64,000 nt of DNA, taken from assembly GCA_963529855.1 (NCBI GenBank), contig CAURZK010000005.1, forward strand, positions 186,001-250,000, given 5' to 3'. This document shows, in pieces, positions 27,448 through 36,313 of this stretch. The stretch comes from 34-65-8 sp963529855 (lineage in GTDB: Bacteria; Pseudomonadota; Alphaproteobacteria; Sphingomonadales; Sphingomonadaceae). A program made the position numbers and the translations under genes. The number at the start of each line of letters is the position of its first letter. Position 1 is the first letter of the stretch. The notes beneath the pieces are model-generated. The model searched no databases. It was given only the letters and a program-made list of their open reading frames with translations, and had not been told where the DNA came from.

Positions 27448-28419
27448 CTAGGCGCGTAGCGTTGCGAGCCTTGCACGCATCCTCGAACGGGCCGCTCCGC
27501 CGATGGCGAAGAAGCCCATGATCAACATCAGCCACGTGGCGGGTTCGGGTACCAGCCCGACAACAGGTGGTGGGTCAACGGGAGGCGGGTTGACGGGAGG
27601 ATCCACTGGTGGCGGGTTCCCGGTCGGCGGCGGTGTAACCGGCGGGGTCCCCGTCGGTGGCGGGGTCACCGGGGGCGGGGTCACCGGGGGCGGGTTCCCC
27701 GTGGATGGAGGTGTCACCGGCGGCGGATTGCCGGTTGGTGGCGGTGTTTCAGGCGGAGGAGTCCCGGTGGGCGGAGATATCGGCGGGGTCTCGCCGGGCT
27801 GTTCGCCGGGTCCGCCGGTCGCTGGCGGAGGCGTTATTGCCGGAGCGCCGCCACCTGCGCCGGGGATCGGACCGAAAGGCGCGGTCGCCAGACCGCCAGG
27901 AAAGGCGCGCGAGGGCGATGCCGAAAGAGAAGCCAGCCGAGGAGGAGTTGCATCGATGCTGGCAGCGTCTGCCGCAGGTTCGGAGGGCAACAAGGCGACG
28001 GCCTGCTCACCCGCGGTTGGCGGAGTGCGCGGCGGAAGAGAACGTGCCGCACCCCCTGCCTCCGGCCGACGGCGCAGCGCCTCCACCACGTTGCCCGCAT
28101 GGCCAACTGTGCGAACCATGCTGTAAGTGGGCGTGTTCGCGAATTCATCGTCTGGCGACAGGATTCGTCCCGCCACGAGCCCCCGCTCAGGCCAGCATTC
28201 ACGCAGTTCGTATGGGTCGCGATTATCCGCGCCGATGCGCCGCTTGCCATCGCGTTCGGAAGTGGGAAACCCGACCAGCTGCGTCACCAGCCCGCCGCTT
28301 TCGTGGCAGTCGTATTGATACAGCTGGCGTTCGCGGGTCGGAAGCAGGGCGGCAACCACCGCTGCGATCATGAATGATCCAAATACGAACCCGGTCGTGT
28401 TGTCGCGCCCGTTTTCCAT
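27448..28419 (-). CDS. Proline-rich PEP-CTERM (PEPxxW-type) sorted protein
   Basis: The 323-residue protein has one hydrophobic N-terminal segment (about residues 10-26), a short region with three cysteines or aromatic clusters (34-80), an Ala/Pro-rich part, a long Pro/Thr/Gly repeat tract (195-287, units such as PPPTGNPPPVTP) and a C-terminal sorting tail: PEPATW at 291-296, a membrane helix, then Arg-rich residues (311-317). Such tails are recognised by exosortases. The residue after Trp is Leu rather than the usual Ala. The likely enzyme is the XrtV at 51902-52885. The proline tract probably crosses or spans the cell surface like a stalk. Confidence 0.8.
   Translation of the reverse strand: MENGRDNTTGFVFGSFMIAAVVAALLPTRERQLYQYDCHESGGLVTQLVGFPTSERDGKRRIGADNRDPYELRECWPERGLVAGRILSPDDEFANTPTYSMVRTVGHAGNVVEALRRRPEAGGAARSLPPRTPPTAGEQAVALLPSEPAADAASIDATPPRLASLSASPSRAFPGGLATAPFGPIPGAGGGAPAITPPPATGGPGEQPGETPPISPPTGTPPPETPPPTGNPPPVTPPSTGNPPPVTPPPVTPPPTGTPPVTPPPTGNPPPVDPPVNPPPVDPPPVVGLVPEPATWLMLIMGFFAIGGAARSRMRARLATLRA
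27559..27837. repeat. Short tandem repeats coding for the proline-rich tract
   Basis: The coding DNA of the stalk region is built of variants of a short G-rich unit on the forward strand (GGCGGGTTCCCGGTCGGTGG and relatives) repeated imperfectly some ten times. Such tracts expand and contract by slippage, so the length of the surface stalk could vary between strains. Confidence 0.7.
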
Positions 28420-28569
28420 CGATCATCCCTGGTCGGTGCAGACTCGGGAGACGAGGGTCCGCGCCGTTGTGTCCGTTAACTGAACGGGCATAGCCCGGCC
28501 GGGTCAATCTGGCAACAGAACGGGGCGCGCTGTCGCATGTTGGGACGAACGGGCGCGGTCAGCGAGGAG

Positions 28570-29832
28570 TCAACGCTCGTGCGCAGCATGGACCGCGTGC
28601 GTAGCGGCGCCGGGTCGGGGGCGAGGAGGGAGGGCCACCATCCGCGGAGATGCAGTCGAGGAATAGCCTGCCGGGCGTCGCAGTCCCGTCCCGTCACCCA
28701 GGTCGCCGTCGACGCAGGAAAGCCGGCGGTCGATGCAGTGGCTGGTCCAGGTCTGCAAGGTCACAGGATCCCAGGCGCCGAACCAGTCGCTGTGAAACGT
28801 GGCGCCAGCGGGCATCGGCTGCATTCCTGGCATCCGGTCGCTTGCCAGCCGCCACTTGGAGATATCGTCCCCAGCGCGCATCCGCCAGCTAGCGCCCAAG
28901 GTAAAACGCGGCAGCAGATAGGGATGACTGGCCGGGCAGTGGGCTTGCGCACTGCGACCATCATAGAATTGATAGGCCATGTGCGATCGATGATCCGGCG
29001 CGTCGAGGTTTCGTCCGTCCCAGCAATCGGGGGCCGACAGTGTCACGATGAGCAGATGTTGGGGTGGGCAGACGAGACCTTCAAAATGTCTGGTCGTTTT
29101 GCCGAGTGTCTTGTTATCGGGTGTCACGCATTTCCAATGGATGCGGCGTGTCGTCTCTGCCTGGGTCTTGCCCATACGGCCCATATCGTATCCGAAAATA
29201 TAGCGAAGGCCATGTGGCAGAGGCAGGCAATCGCGGGCGGTCTGGCGACATTCATCTGCGGTATCGGGATAGCGCTTGTAGTAGACGACCAGATAATCAG
29301 GCCGGGCGACAGTGCTTTCGCCCACAATCATTGCCGGCATCCAGTATGCCGATCGGTTGAGTGGGCCCATGCACGTGCTTTCCCCCTCGCTGCGGAGCGA
29401 CCTGTAGTTCGACAGAGCGTTGGCGGAGGTATTGCCGAACCATTGATGCAGGTGCGGGCTCGCGTTCGGCTGCCCGGGATAGACGATAGGGTCATCCCAG
29501 TTCAGCTGGCCCGGCTGGCACAGGAACCGAAATGCGCCGATCGGGGCGCCAGCCACTTTGGTGGGCGTGCGCTTGGTGACCAGCTGCTGCTGCCGATCGA
29601 AGGTGGAAGTGACGGGTTCGATACCCGTAAGATCGGGAGCGGTGAGCGCGCCGGGCCCTTCCCAGTATGCGACAGCGTCCGCGCGAAGGTCGGCTGCTGG
29701 CTGACCGTGCTCGTCGAGGCGTCCAGTGTCCGTAGTCAGGCTCGCGCCGCCAGCCGGACCGGTCGTGTCGAGCGCGCGAAAGCCGCCGATCCCGACGAGT
29801 AGCAAGCCGACGTAAATAATCGCGCTTTTCAT
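28570..29832 (-). CDS. Secreted DUF1996 protein A
   Basis: The start is ATG 29832 (MKSAIIYVGLLLVGIGG), which gives a signal peptide or anchor at the N-terminus; codons upstream in this frame read as non-coding. The 420-residue protein is a DUF1996 member (region about 98-385). It has ten cysteines at 105, 154, 195, 202, 235, 255, 270, 299, 366 and 373, likely five disulfides, and conserved His clusters HLH (127-129), DHRSH (280-284), SHPY (303) and FHSDW (347) that could bind a metal. No biochemical role is established for DUF1996 that I know of. A second copy of the same length lies at 55264-56526. Confidence 0.85.
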   Translation of the reverse strand: MKSAIIYVGLLLVGIGGFRALDTTGPAGGASLTTDTGRLDEHGQPAADLRADAVAYWEGPGALTAPDLTGIEPVTSTFDRQQQLVTKRTPTKVAGAPIGAFRFLCQPGQLNWDDPIVYPGQPNASPHLHQWFGNTSANALSNYRSLRSEGESTCMGPLNRSAYWMPAMIVGESTVARPDYLVVYYKRYPDTADECRQTARDCLPLPHGLRYIFGYDMGRMGKTQAETTRRIHWKCVTPDNKTLGKTTRHFEGLVCPPQHLLIVTLSAPDCWDGRNLDAPDHRSHMAYQFYDGRSAQAHCPASHPYLLPRFTLGASWRMRAGDDISKWRLASDRMPGMQPMPAGATFHSDWFGAWDPVTLQTWTSHCIDRRLSCVDGDLGDGTGLRRPAGYSSTASPRMVALPPRPRPGAATHAVHAAHER

Positions 29833-29965
29833 GATCAGGAGGTTAGCAATCGCGGTGCCGCAGGTCGAGCAACGGAAATCCGCATTAAATATCCAAATAG
29901 GTAAAAAGTGCTTTCCTACATAACCAAGGACAAAATATGTCGCCGGCTCTGAAAAGGAGCCTGAC

Positions 29966-30232
29966 ATGACCAACGATGAATTCGCCGCCCTTGCAGATGC
30001 GCCCGTCAGCCCTGCACGCAAAGCCTATGCGATCCTGCCGAGCGATGCAGCGCCGTTACCCTTGTTGCCGAAGGCAATCTACGTTGGTGGTGGGGGCAAT
30101 CTCGTTGTGCGGGCAGTCGATTCCAATGATGACGTATTGATCTTGGCCCAAGCCGGGCAAATCCTGCCGGTGCGGGTCAGTCATGTCCGCGCCGCAGGCA
30201 CGACCGCAACTGGCCTGGTTGCACTGGCATGA
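29966..30232 (+). CDS. Phage-type spike base protein (RCAP_rcc01079-like)
   Basis: This 88-residue protein resembles the small spike-base proteins of gene-transfer-agent-like and tailed phages of alphaproteobacteria: an AYAILPSDAAPLPLLPKAIYVGGGGNL stretch (here split in my reading at residues 20-46), then VVRAVDS, and an ending of the LPVRVSHVRAAGTTATGLVAL kind. It has no signal peptide. It overlaps the following SGNH hydrolase gene by 4 bases (ATGA), so the two are a unit. No other phage genes are nearby. Confidence 0.7.
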   Translation: MTNDEFAALADAPVSPARKAYAILPSDAAPLPLLPKAIYVGGGGNLVVRAVDSNDDVLILAQAGQILPVRVSHVRAAGTTATGLVALA

Positions 30233-31938
30233 GGCTGGATGTGTCGACCGCACCGGCGGGGGTGCCGGTGCAAAGCGAACCCGGGGAGCGGCCGTTCGCG
30301 CCTGCACCAGCCCCCGCTTGGGCCGTGAACCGCGTCGAGATTATCGGCGACAGCATCACATCCACCGATGAAAACCAAACCGGTTTCAACGGGGATTTTT
30401 ACAGTTACGTCTGGAAGAATGCCAACACCGCAATCGCTGTCTCGGTGAACGCGCAGGCAAGCCGGACTGTCGGCGGGCCTGCCCTGAACGGCGACGGTGC
30501 GGACGATGGAACGCCGGCGGGAAACACCCTGCTGGCCAACGCCACCCAGACGATCGCGTTCGCGCCTGACCTGGTGACGGTATTTATCGGCCATAACGAT
30601 TTCAGCACGTTTAGCGTGGCCACTTACCAGGCGCGGCTCATCGCCTGGGCACGGGCGATCCGCACCGCGAACCGGCGCATCGCCTATGCGCCGCCCTTAC
30701 CGCGCCGCAGGACCAATCCGACCCCGACGTTTGTTGCCTTCACCGCACGGCGCAGCTTGCTGATGGCGGCCGTTCGCGATCCGGCGGTGTGGGGCCAGTG
30801 GGCCGATTACTACATTCCGCTGGGCGAACACCCCGATTTCCTCGACAGCGCCAATGACGCAGCGCTCTATAGCGACGGAGTGCATCCCTCCGGCCCGGTT
30901 GCGACGGCGAGTTCGGGCCAGGCGCGGCTCCATGCCGTCTTTGCTGCCGCGATGGACAGCCTGGCCGATCAGTCTCGCGCCAATGCCACGACGGTATTCA
31001 GCAGCACATGGCCGACGAGCGAAAGCAGTCTCGCAACCGGCACGCAGATCACGCGGCGCTTCATCGTGCGCGGCGCAGGGCATACCGGGCTGACGATGGG
31101 CGCCAGTGTTGCCGGCAGCGGGGCGGAACTGCGGCTCAACGGCGGTGCCTGGGGCGTCGCCATCGGAAACCAGAGTGGAAACGGCCATCGTCTTTACAAT
31201 GGCGACGTAGTGGACCTGCGACTGATAACGAGCGCACTCAATGACACGGCAGTATCCGTGGCCCTCACCATCGGCAGCGAAACGCGGACGTTGACGTACC
31301 GCACCGTCGCCAACGTTGCCGAGGTTGCGTACCTCCATGGAGGGGAATTGTCCGAACCGAACCCGGCGGCGGCTCGCACTTTCTCTGCGGTGCCATTTAC
31401 CCTGACCGGCATGGCAGTTCTCGGCGTTCTGTCGAAGACCTCCAGTCCCATTAACTCGGTCACGATCGGCGGCGTGCCCGCCACGCGGGTCATGCGCCAG
31501 ATGCGCGGGACTGTGCGCGCCATCGAGGTATGGACCTGCCCGGTCGCGGCAGGCAACCACGACATAACGATCGCCAACCCGGCCAGTCGGTCGCATCACG
31601 TGGTCACCTATGGCGTGCTGCAAAATGCCGATCCGACACCGGTCGCAGGCGTCGGCAATGAACCGACCAATCAATCCGCGCCCCATCTGACGCCGCCATT
31701 CACGGTCCCTGCCAGCGGCCTCGCGCTCGCGTGGTTCCTGGAAACTGGCGGGGCCGCGATCACGCCTGCCACTGCCAATGTGCCCACCATGTTCGTGGGG
31801 GCAGCAAAAGCGATCTATCAGAACGCCACCGAAGGACTGGCGCTCGGTTTGCAAAGGACAAGCGGCCAGGCGAGCTTCAACTTTGCGTTTGGCACTTACG
31901 CCCGGACCGCGATCGTTTTCAAAGCACGAGGAACCTGA
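30229..31938 (+). CDS. SGNH/GDSL hydrolase with C-terminal beta-rich (tail-like) region
   Basis: The 569-residue protein has SGNH blocks in order: nucleophile Ser42 in VEIIGDSIT, Asn123 in VFIGHNDF, and the catalytic pair Asp216-x-x-His219 in SDGVHPS. SGNH enzymes hydrolyse esters, often acetyl groups on polysaccharides. Residues from about 255 to the end look beta-rich with Ig-like or tail-fibre-like repeats. There is no signal peptide, which fits a phage-tail origin or an atypical export route. It follows a spike-base protein gene with a 4-base overlap. Substrate could be an acetylated surface polysaccharide; that is inference. Confidence 0.78.
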   Translation: MRLDVSTAPAGVPVQSEPGERPFAPAPAPAWAVNRVEIIGDSITSTDENQTGFNGDFYSYVWKNANTAIAVSVNAQASRTVGGPALNGDGADDGTPAGNTLLANATQTIAFAPDLVTVFIGHNDFSTFSVATYQARLIAWARAIRTANRRIAYAPPLPRRRTNPTPTFVAFTARRSLLMAAVRDPAVWGQWADYYIPLGEHPDFLDSANDAALYSDGVHPSGPVATASSGQARLHAVFAAAMDSLADQSRANATTVFSSTWPTSESSLATGTQITRRFIVRGAGHTGLTMGASVAGSGAELRLNGGAWGVAIGNQSGNGHRLYNGDVVDLRLITSALNDTAVSVALTIGSETRTLTYRTVANVAEVAYLHGGELSEPNPAAARTFSAVPFTLTGMAVLGVLSKTSSPINSVTIGGVPATRVMRQMRGTVRAIEVWTCPVAAGNHDITIANPASRSHHVVTYGVLQNADPTPVAGVGNEPTNQSAPHLTPPFTVPASGLALAWFLETGGAAITPATANVPTMFVGAAKAIYQNATEGLALGLQRTSGQASFNFAFGTYARTAIVFKARGT

Positions 31939-31986
31939 CGGCTGAGCGCCTGCCTGGTCTTGTACGCCGCATTGCCGCCTCGTCCG

Positions 31987-32757
31987 TCAGTATCGCGGTC
32001 CCATCCAGCGCATCCAGATGGAAAGAATACGAGGCCCTTCGATCAGGTAGCGGCGCCATAGCCTGCGGGGTTGAGTGGCAAGGCGATACGACCATTCCAG
32101 CCCCGACCGTTGCATCCAGCGCGGGGCGCGGCGCTGGGTCCCGCTGAGGAACTCCACCGACGCGCCGATACACAGGGCTACCCCCCTTGCCTTGCCCCGC
32201 CGGGCAATGTGGCGTGCCACCATCTCGCTTTGCGGGGCGCCAATCGCCAACAGAATGTAAGCTGCGTCCTGCCGCTCGACGAAGGCGGCGATGAAATCGT
32301 GCAGGTCCGGACGGTCGCGCACGCCCATCGCTGGCTCGCAATGGAAAATCCGCGCGCGCGGCAGGGCGTGCTGGAGCCACGCGGCTTCAGTGGGAGAGCC
32401 GCCTACCAGCACGACCCCGTCACCCGCATCCAAGCCACTCGCCACCAGCGCCCGCGTCAAGTCGCTGCCCGGAACAACTGGCAGGTCGATACCCGACATA
32501 CCGGCAAGACGGCGCAGGATGCGGCTATCGTTGAGAACCAGGTCGGCCTTGGAAATCGCCTCGCGATAGGCGTTGCGCCAGGGCTCGGTGCCGGCCTTGT
32601 GCAACATGACGACATGATCGACGTTCGGCGTCGCTACATATCGGAAGCGATCGTCAGCGGCGGCGGCATCGCGCACCCATGCAAGCGCTTCATCCAGCTC
32701 GATCCGGGCAAACGCGACCCCGAGGAACTGTTCGTGCGCGACCGCCCCGGTCTGCAT
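31987..32757 (-). CDS. WecB/TagA/CpsF-family glycosyltransferase (GT26)
   Basis: A 256-residue GT26 protein with the family patterns YVATPNVDHVVMLHKAG, the acidic motif KADLVLNDSRIL, VVLVGGSPTEAAWLQ, and the ending around GLEWSYRLATQPRRLWRRY. GT26 enzymes transfer N-acetylmannosaminuronic acid, N-acetylmannosamine or glucose to lipid-linked acceptors in the cytoplasm. It is encoded on the reverse strand directly downstream of the TPR lipoprotein gene, with adjacent stop and start, and converges with the SGNH hydrolase gene. Confidence 0.9.
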   Translation of the reverse strand: MQTGAVAHEQFLGVAFARIELDEALAWVRDAAAADDRFRYVATPNVDHVVMLHKAGTEPWRNAYREAISKADLVLNDSRILRRLAGMSGIDLPVVPGSDLTRALVASGLDAGDGVVLVGGSPTEAAWLQHALPRARIFHCEPAMGVRDRPDLHDFIAAFVERQDAAYILLAIGAPQSEMVARHIARRGKARGVALCIGASVEFLSGTQRRAPRWMQRSGLEWSYRLATQPRRLWRRYLIEGPRILSIWMRWMGPRY

Positions 32758-34347
32758 CTAGCGCCACTGCCGGCCGAGCAGCGGATCCTTTACCCGCTCC
32801 CCCGGCGCAAGATCGATACTGTAATTCCGGGCGGCAAGTGCGCCGCCGCGCCTTGCCCGGGCAATGCAGGGGCTGTTGCCGGTGCTGGCGCAGATCTGTT
32901 CGAGCAGGCGCCACGAACTTACGCGTGCCGGGGCCCGGTCGGTCAGCCCTTCCGCAACCGTCTCTGCCGCATCCTCGCGACCGCGTTGCAGCAGCCATCG
33001 TGCGTAGGCCTGCGTCAGGTCGCGGCTGTCGGGATGAGCAGCAAGTCCTTCGCGATAGACGCGCTCGGCGCCGGCGCTGCGGTTTTGCCCGTCATAAGCG
33101 CGCGCCGCGACGAGATAGCCGTCAGGGATATCGCGGCATTCTGCGGCGGCAACCTGGGCAGGCTTCACTGCATCGGTGTATCGCCGCGCAGCCAGGTTCC
33201 ATTCGGCCGCTGCCAACAGGGCATCGCAATTGGTCCGATCGCGCGACAGGATTCCCGCCGCCGCGCGAATTGCCCCGTCCTGTCGCACCGCCGCGGCCAC
33301 GCGCACCAGCAAGGCCTTGGCGAGCGGGTCTGCGGAACTGGAGACGAGCCGAGCGGCGGTCTCGTGCTCTCCCTGCGCCAGATAGTGCCGGCCTGCGACC
33401 TGCCGGGCATTGATGGCGCCGTTTGCCTCGATCGCCTGAAGTTGGGTATCGTCCAGGGGATCGGGATCGTATTCGCGCCACAGCCGGCCTAGCCGGCGCA
33501 TGGCATCGGGTTTGTTGCCGAAAGTATCGATGAAGTCTGCGGCAACCTTGCGTGCACCGTCTACATCACCGCTCTTGTAGCGAATGTTTATCTCGTCGAT
33601 GGCGAGGTCTACGCTCTCGGCCCGAAACTGGCGCAAGAGCGCCAGCTGTTCCAGCATGGTCGCCACATCGCCGGTGTCCCGGGCGTTCTCCAGCATCGCG
33701 GAGGCGAGCATCTCGTCGTTGCCATATTGTTCGGCAGCCTGACGCAGCATTGCCAGCGCCTCGTCGCGTCGATCGTTCAGAGCATACCCGCGCGCCTTGA
33801 GCACGATACCCCTGCGCTCTGACGGATCGGAGGCGAGCATCCTGTCGCCGATCGCGATCGCTTCGTCGTAATTCTTTCTATTGAGCGCATCGATGCCTTT
33901 GACGAGCAAGGCATCCGGCTGTCCCGGGACCATCGACAGGATCAGGTCTGCTGCCTTGATGGCCTCCCGCCGGTCACCCAGCGCAATGCCGAGCTGGGCA
34001 ACTGCCACGAGAGCTTCTGGCCGGCGCGGGTCGAGCGCGAGGACCATGCGATAGGAATCGTAAGCCGCGCGCAAGTTGCCCATCGCAGTCTTGATCTGTG
34101 CGTCGAGCAGCAGGATGTCGACCTGATCCTCGCGCAGGGTCATCGCGCGCCTGATTGCGCGGCTGGCACCGGGCAAATCCCCCTGTTGCAGCAATGCTCT
34201 TGCGTTCTGTGCTTCGGCATAGGCATCGGCCGTCCGATCCGAACAACCGGCGATAACCAGCGTCAGTGCCGAAAAGATACAGCACAGCCAGGACACTTGC
34301 CGCACGCGCGTGAAAGACACAAACGGCTGGCGGAAGACCATGTGCAT
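32758..34347 (-). CDS. TPR-repeat lipoprotein of the exopolysaccharide/exosortase locus (PrsT-like)
   Basis: The 529-residue product carries a lipoprotein signal ending in VIAGC (Cys35 if ATG 34347 is used; ATG 34341 and GTGs further in are alternatives). Behind it are many tetratricopeptide-type helical pairs, for example ARALLQQGDLPGASRAIRRA and AYDSYRMVLALDPRRPEALV. It would act at the periplasmic face of the outer membrane as a scaffold for export or assembly, as proposed for PrsT proteins in PEP-CTERM loci. It is divergent from the Wza-like gene, with 56 bases between the starts. Confidence 0.82.
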   Translation of the reverse strand: MHMVFRQPFVSFTRVRQVSWLCCIFSALTLVIAGCSDRTADAYAEAQNARALLQQGDLPGASRAIRRAMTLREDQVDILLLDAQIKTAMGNLRAAYDSYRMVLALDPRRPEALVAVAQLGIALGDRREAIKAADLILSMVPGQPDALLVKGIDALNRKNYDEAIAIGDRMLASDPSERRGIVLKARGYALNDRRDEALAMLRQAAEQYGNDEMLASAMLENARDTGDVATMLEQLALLRQFRAESVDLAIDEINIRYKSGDVDGARKVAADFIDTFGNKPDAMRRLGRLWREYDPDPLDDTQLQAIEANGAINARQVAGRHYLAQGEHETAARLVSSSADPLAKALLVRVAAAVRQDGAIRAAAGILSRDRTNCDALLAAAEWNLAARRYTDAVKPAQVAAAECRDIPDGYLVAARAYDGQNRSAGAERVYREGLAAHPDSRDLTQAYARWLLQRGREDAAETVAEGLTDRAPARVSSWRLLEQICASTGNSPCIARARRGGALAARNYSIDLAPGERVKDPLLGRQWR

Positions 34348-34403
34348 GCTATTAGCCGTAAGCTGGCAGCAGTAAACAGTTTCACGAGGGGCGAAACACC
34401 ACG

Positions 34404-35063
34404 ATGTCGCACACTCATTCATGGCTGGTCCAGGCAATGCGAGGAAGTATCGCGGCGCTGTTCATGTATGTCCCGGTCGTTGCGACTGCGCAAGACAGCG
34501 TTCCGGCGCCGCCACCTGCCGCATCCACCGCCCCGAACACGCCAACTCCGGCGGTTTCTTCCTATCGCATAAATCCGGGCGACGAGCTTGAGATTTACGT
34601 CTGGGGTGAAGAGCGGCTGCAGCGCATCCTGCGGGTTCTGCCGGATGGCACGGTTGCCTTCCCACTTGTCGGACAGCTCATGGTCGCCGGCCGGTTGCCC
34701 CAGCAGGTGGAGGCGATGGTCAGCGAACGGCTCAGCAGCCAGTATCGCGGCGATGTCCCCTTCGTTACGGTTTCCGTCCGCAACCCAGCCGGTCTGCAAT
34801 TCTCCGTCATGGGGAAGGTGCGCGCGCCCGGATCGTTCAATCCGGGGCGATACATGACTGTGCTGGAAGCACTGAGCCTGGCGGGCGGACCGGCCGAATT
34901 CGCCAACCTAGACAGCGTTCTGGTAGTCAGCCGCCGCGACGGGCAGGTCACCACCTCCACCGTGCGCCTGAATTCGCTGTTTCGGGCCGGCGCAAATAAC
35001 CGCGATATCGGTCAGGCGAATCTGGTTCAGATCATGCCTGGCGACGTAATCATCGTGCCATGA
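34404..35063 (+). CDS. Polysaccharide export outer-membrane protein (Wza-like)
   Basis: This 219-residue protein has a signal sequence (about residues 1-29), a Poly_export domain (from YRINPGDELEIYVWGEERL) and an SLBB domain (from about 130, SVMGKVRAPGSFNPGRYMTVLEALSLAGG). Such proteins form the outer-membrane channel or its periplasmic collar for polysaccharide export. No clear lipobox is seen, unlike classical Wza. The gene starts a forward export operon and overlaps the next gene by 4 bases. Confidence 0.92.
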   Translation: MSHTHSWLVQAMRGSIAALFMYVPVVATAQDSVPAPPPAASTAPNTPTPAVSSYRINPGDELEIYVWGEERLQRILRVLPDGTVAFPLVGQLMVAGRLPQQVEAMVSERLSSQYRGDVPFVTVSVRNPAGLQFSVMGKVRAPGSFNPGRYMTVLEALSLAGGPAEFANLDSVLVVSRRDGQVTTSTVRLNSLFRAGANNRDIGQANLVQIMPGDVIIVP

Positions 35064-36313
35064 GGGCGATGATGCGCGCGCCCGATCCGGTCCTGATGCA
35101 TAGCGCCGCTGGGGCTGTCCTCGCCTGGGGTTTGCTCGCCTGTTCACCGGCTGCTGCGCAAGAATTTATGGGGGAAGTGGTGGTCAGCGGCGGCGCTGCC
35201 GTAATCGACAATCCCTACCTCGACGAACGTGACAGCGCAGTGACCGCAGCCGCGACCGTCGATATCAATCCGCGGCTCACCTATGACGATTCGGTCACGC
35301 GGGTCGACCTGTCCGCGATCGCGCAGGGCAAGGCGTACGCCGACAGGTACGATTTCGAAGACAATTACGGCATTACTACAGCCATCCGTCATCGCGCTTC
35401 GGAACGCGTCCAGGTTCGTGCGCGCGGCGCATTCAGTTCCACCCTCGCGCGGGGAACTGACCTGTTCGGCGACCTGGCACCTGTTTTCGAGCCCGATCAG
35501 CCGCAGCTCCCGGATGCGCCGGGTCCATTGCCCGTCGACGATATCACGACACTGGGGCAGCGCGGGCGGACGAATGCCTTTTCGCTCGGGGCCGGGGTCG
35601 ATCTGACGATTGATGCCCGCAATCGGCTGGCCTTCGATCACAGCTATCAGCGGCGTACCTTCACGCACCGCGGAGCGAGCGATTATGCGCTGTTCCAGGG
35701 CGAGGCGCGCTACACCCGGGTGTTGAGCGAACGGACAAGCGTCGGCTTCATCGCCGGATACCAGATCAGCGACTATTCACACCCGCTGACCTCTAATGCA
35801 CGGAGCATAATCGGCCTGGCATCGGTGCAGCACCGCCTGGGCCCGGGGTGGTCGCTCAGTGCATCGGTCGGGGCAAACCGGACGCGGTTGACCGGCACTG
35901 CTCTGCGGCCCGGGGACAGCGAAATCACTTTGGCAGCAAGAGCGCAGCTGTGCCGCCGTGACAGCCGCGAGGGGCTGTGCATCGAATATCGCCACCAGCC
36001 GCAGCCAACCGCGTTCGGGGGCGTGCGTACATCGAGTGCGGCGAGTGTGAACTACAACTACCGCTTATCCGAAACCGATACTGTGACGATCGGCGGCAAT
36101 TATTCTCGCAGCAGTGCGCTCGACAGCGGTCGCGACCCGGTTCCGGCCGCTACGTTCGCTGGCGTGCGGGCACGCTACGACAAGCGGATTTCGCCGGACT
36201 TGTCGCTTTACGCCGAAACCGAAGTTGACCGGATCTGGCGGGACGATCTCTCGATCGAGCCGCGCAAGATGATCGGGGTCGGGGCGCGGTATGCCTTCGG
36301 ACGGTCGCGATGA
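35060..36313 (+). CDS. Outer-membrane beta-barrel protein of the export locus
   Basis: A 417-residue protein with a signal peptide (about 1-34, ending AAAQ) followed by alternating amphipathic strands throughout and a C-terminal strand ending GARYAFGRSR. This matches beta-barrel proteins found between Wza-like and Wzc-like genes in sphingomonad and PEP-CTERM loci, likely part of the outer-membrane export path. Its specific role is not established. It overlaps neighbours by 4 bases on both sides, which ties it to the export machine. Confidence 0.8.
   Translation: MRAMMRAPDPVLMHSAAGAVLAWGLLACSPAAAQEFMGEVVVSGGAAVIDNPYLDERDSAVTAAATVDINPRLTYDDSVTRVDLSAIAQGKAYADRYDFEDNYGITTAIRHRASERVQVRARGAFSSTLARGTDLFGDLAPVFEPDQPQLPDAPGPLPVDDITTLGQRGRTNAFSLGAGVDLTIDARNRLAFDHSYQRRTFTHRGASDYALFQGEARYTRVLSERTSVGFIAGYQISDYSHPLTSNARSIIGLASVQHRLGPGWSLSASVGANRTRLTGTALRPGDSEITLAARAQLCRRDSREGLCIEYRHQPQPTAFGGVRTSSAASVNYNYRLSETDTVTIGGNYSRSSALDSGRDPVPAATFAGVRARYDKRISPDLSLYAETEVDRIWRDDLSIEPRKMIGVGARYAFGRSR

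Noticed and set aside
28537..29802. Forward open frame opposite the DUF1996 gene
   Set aside because: Low-complexity product without a domain; the reverse frame has ten conserved cysteines shared with its paralogue.
29966..31938. A prophage remnant
   Set aside because: Only two tail-like genes are present, both intact, with no integrase, repeats or attachment sites nearby; better treated as an isolated module.
32071..33492. Forward open frame opposite the GT26 and TPR genes
   Set aside because: It spans two clear reverse genes and has no recognisable motif.
34311..34324. 14-base identity (TGAAAGACACAAAC) with 52936-52949, both near starts of reverse export genes
   Set aside because: In 64 kb on both strands about fifteen 14-base matches are expected by chance, and one copy lies inside a coding region.
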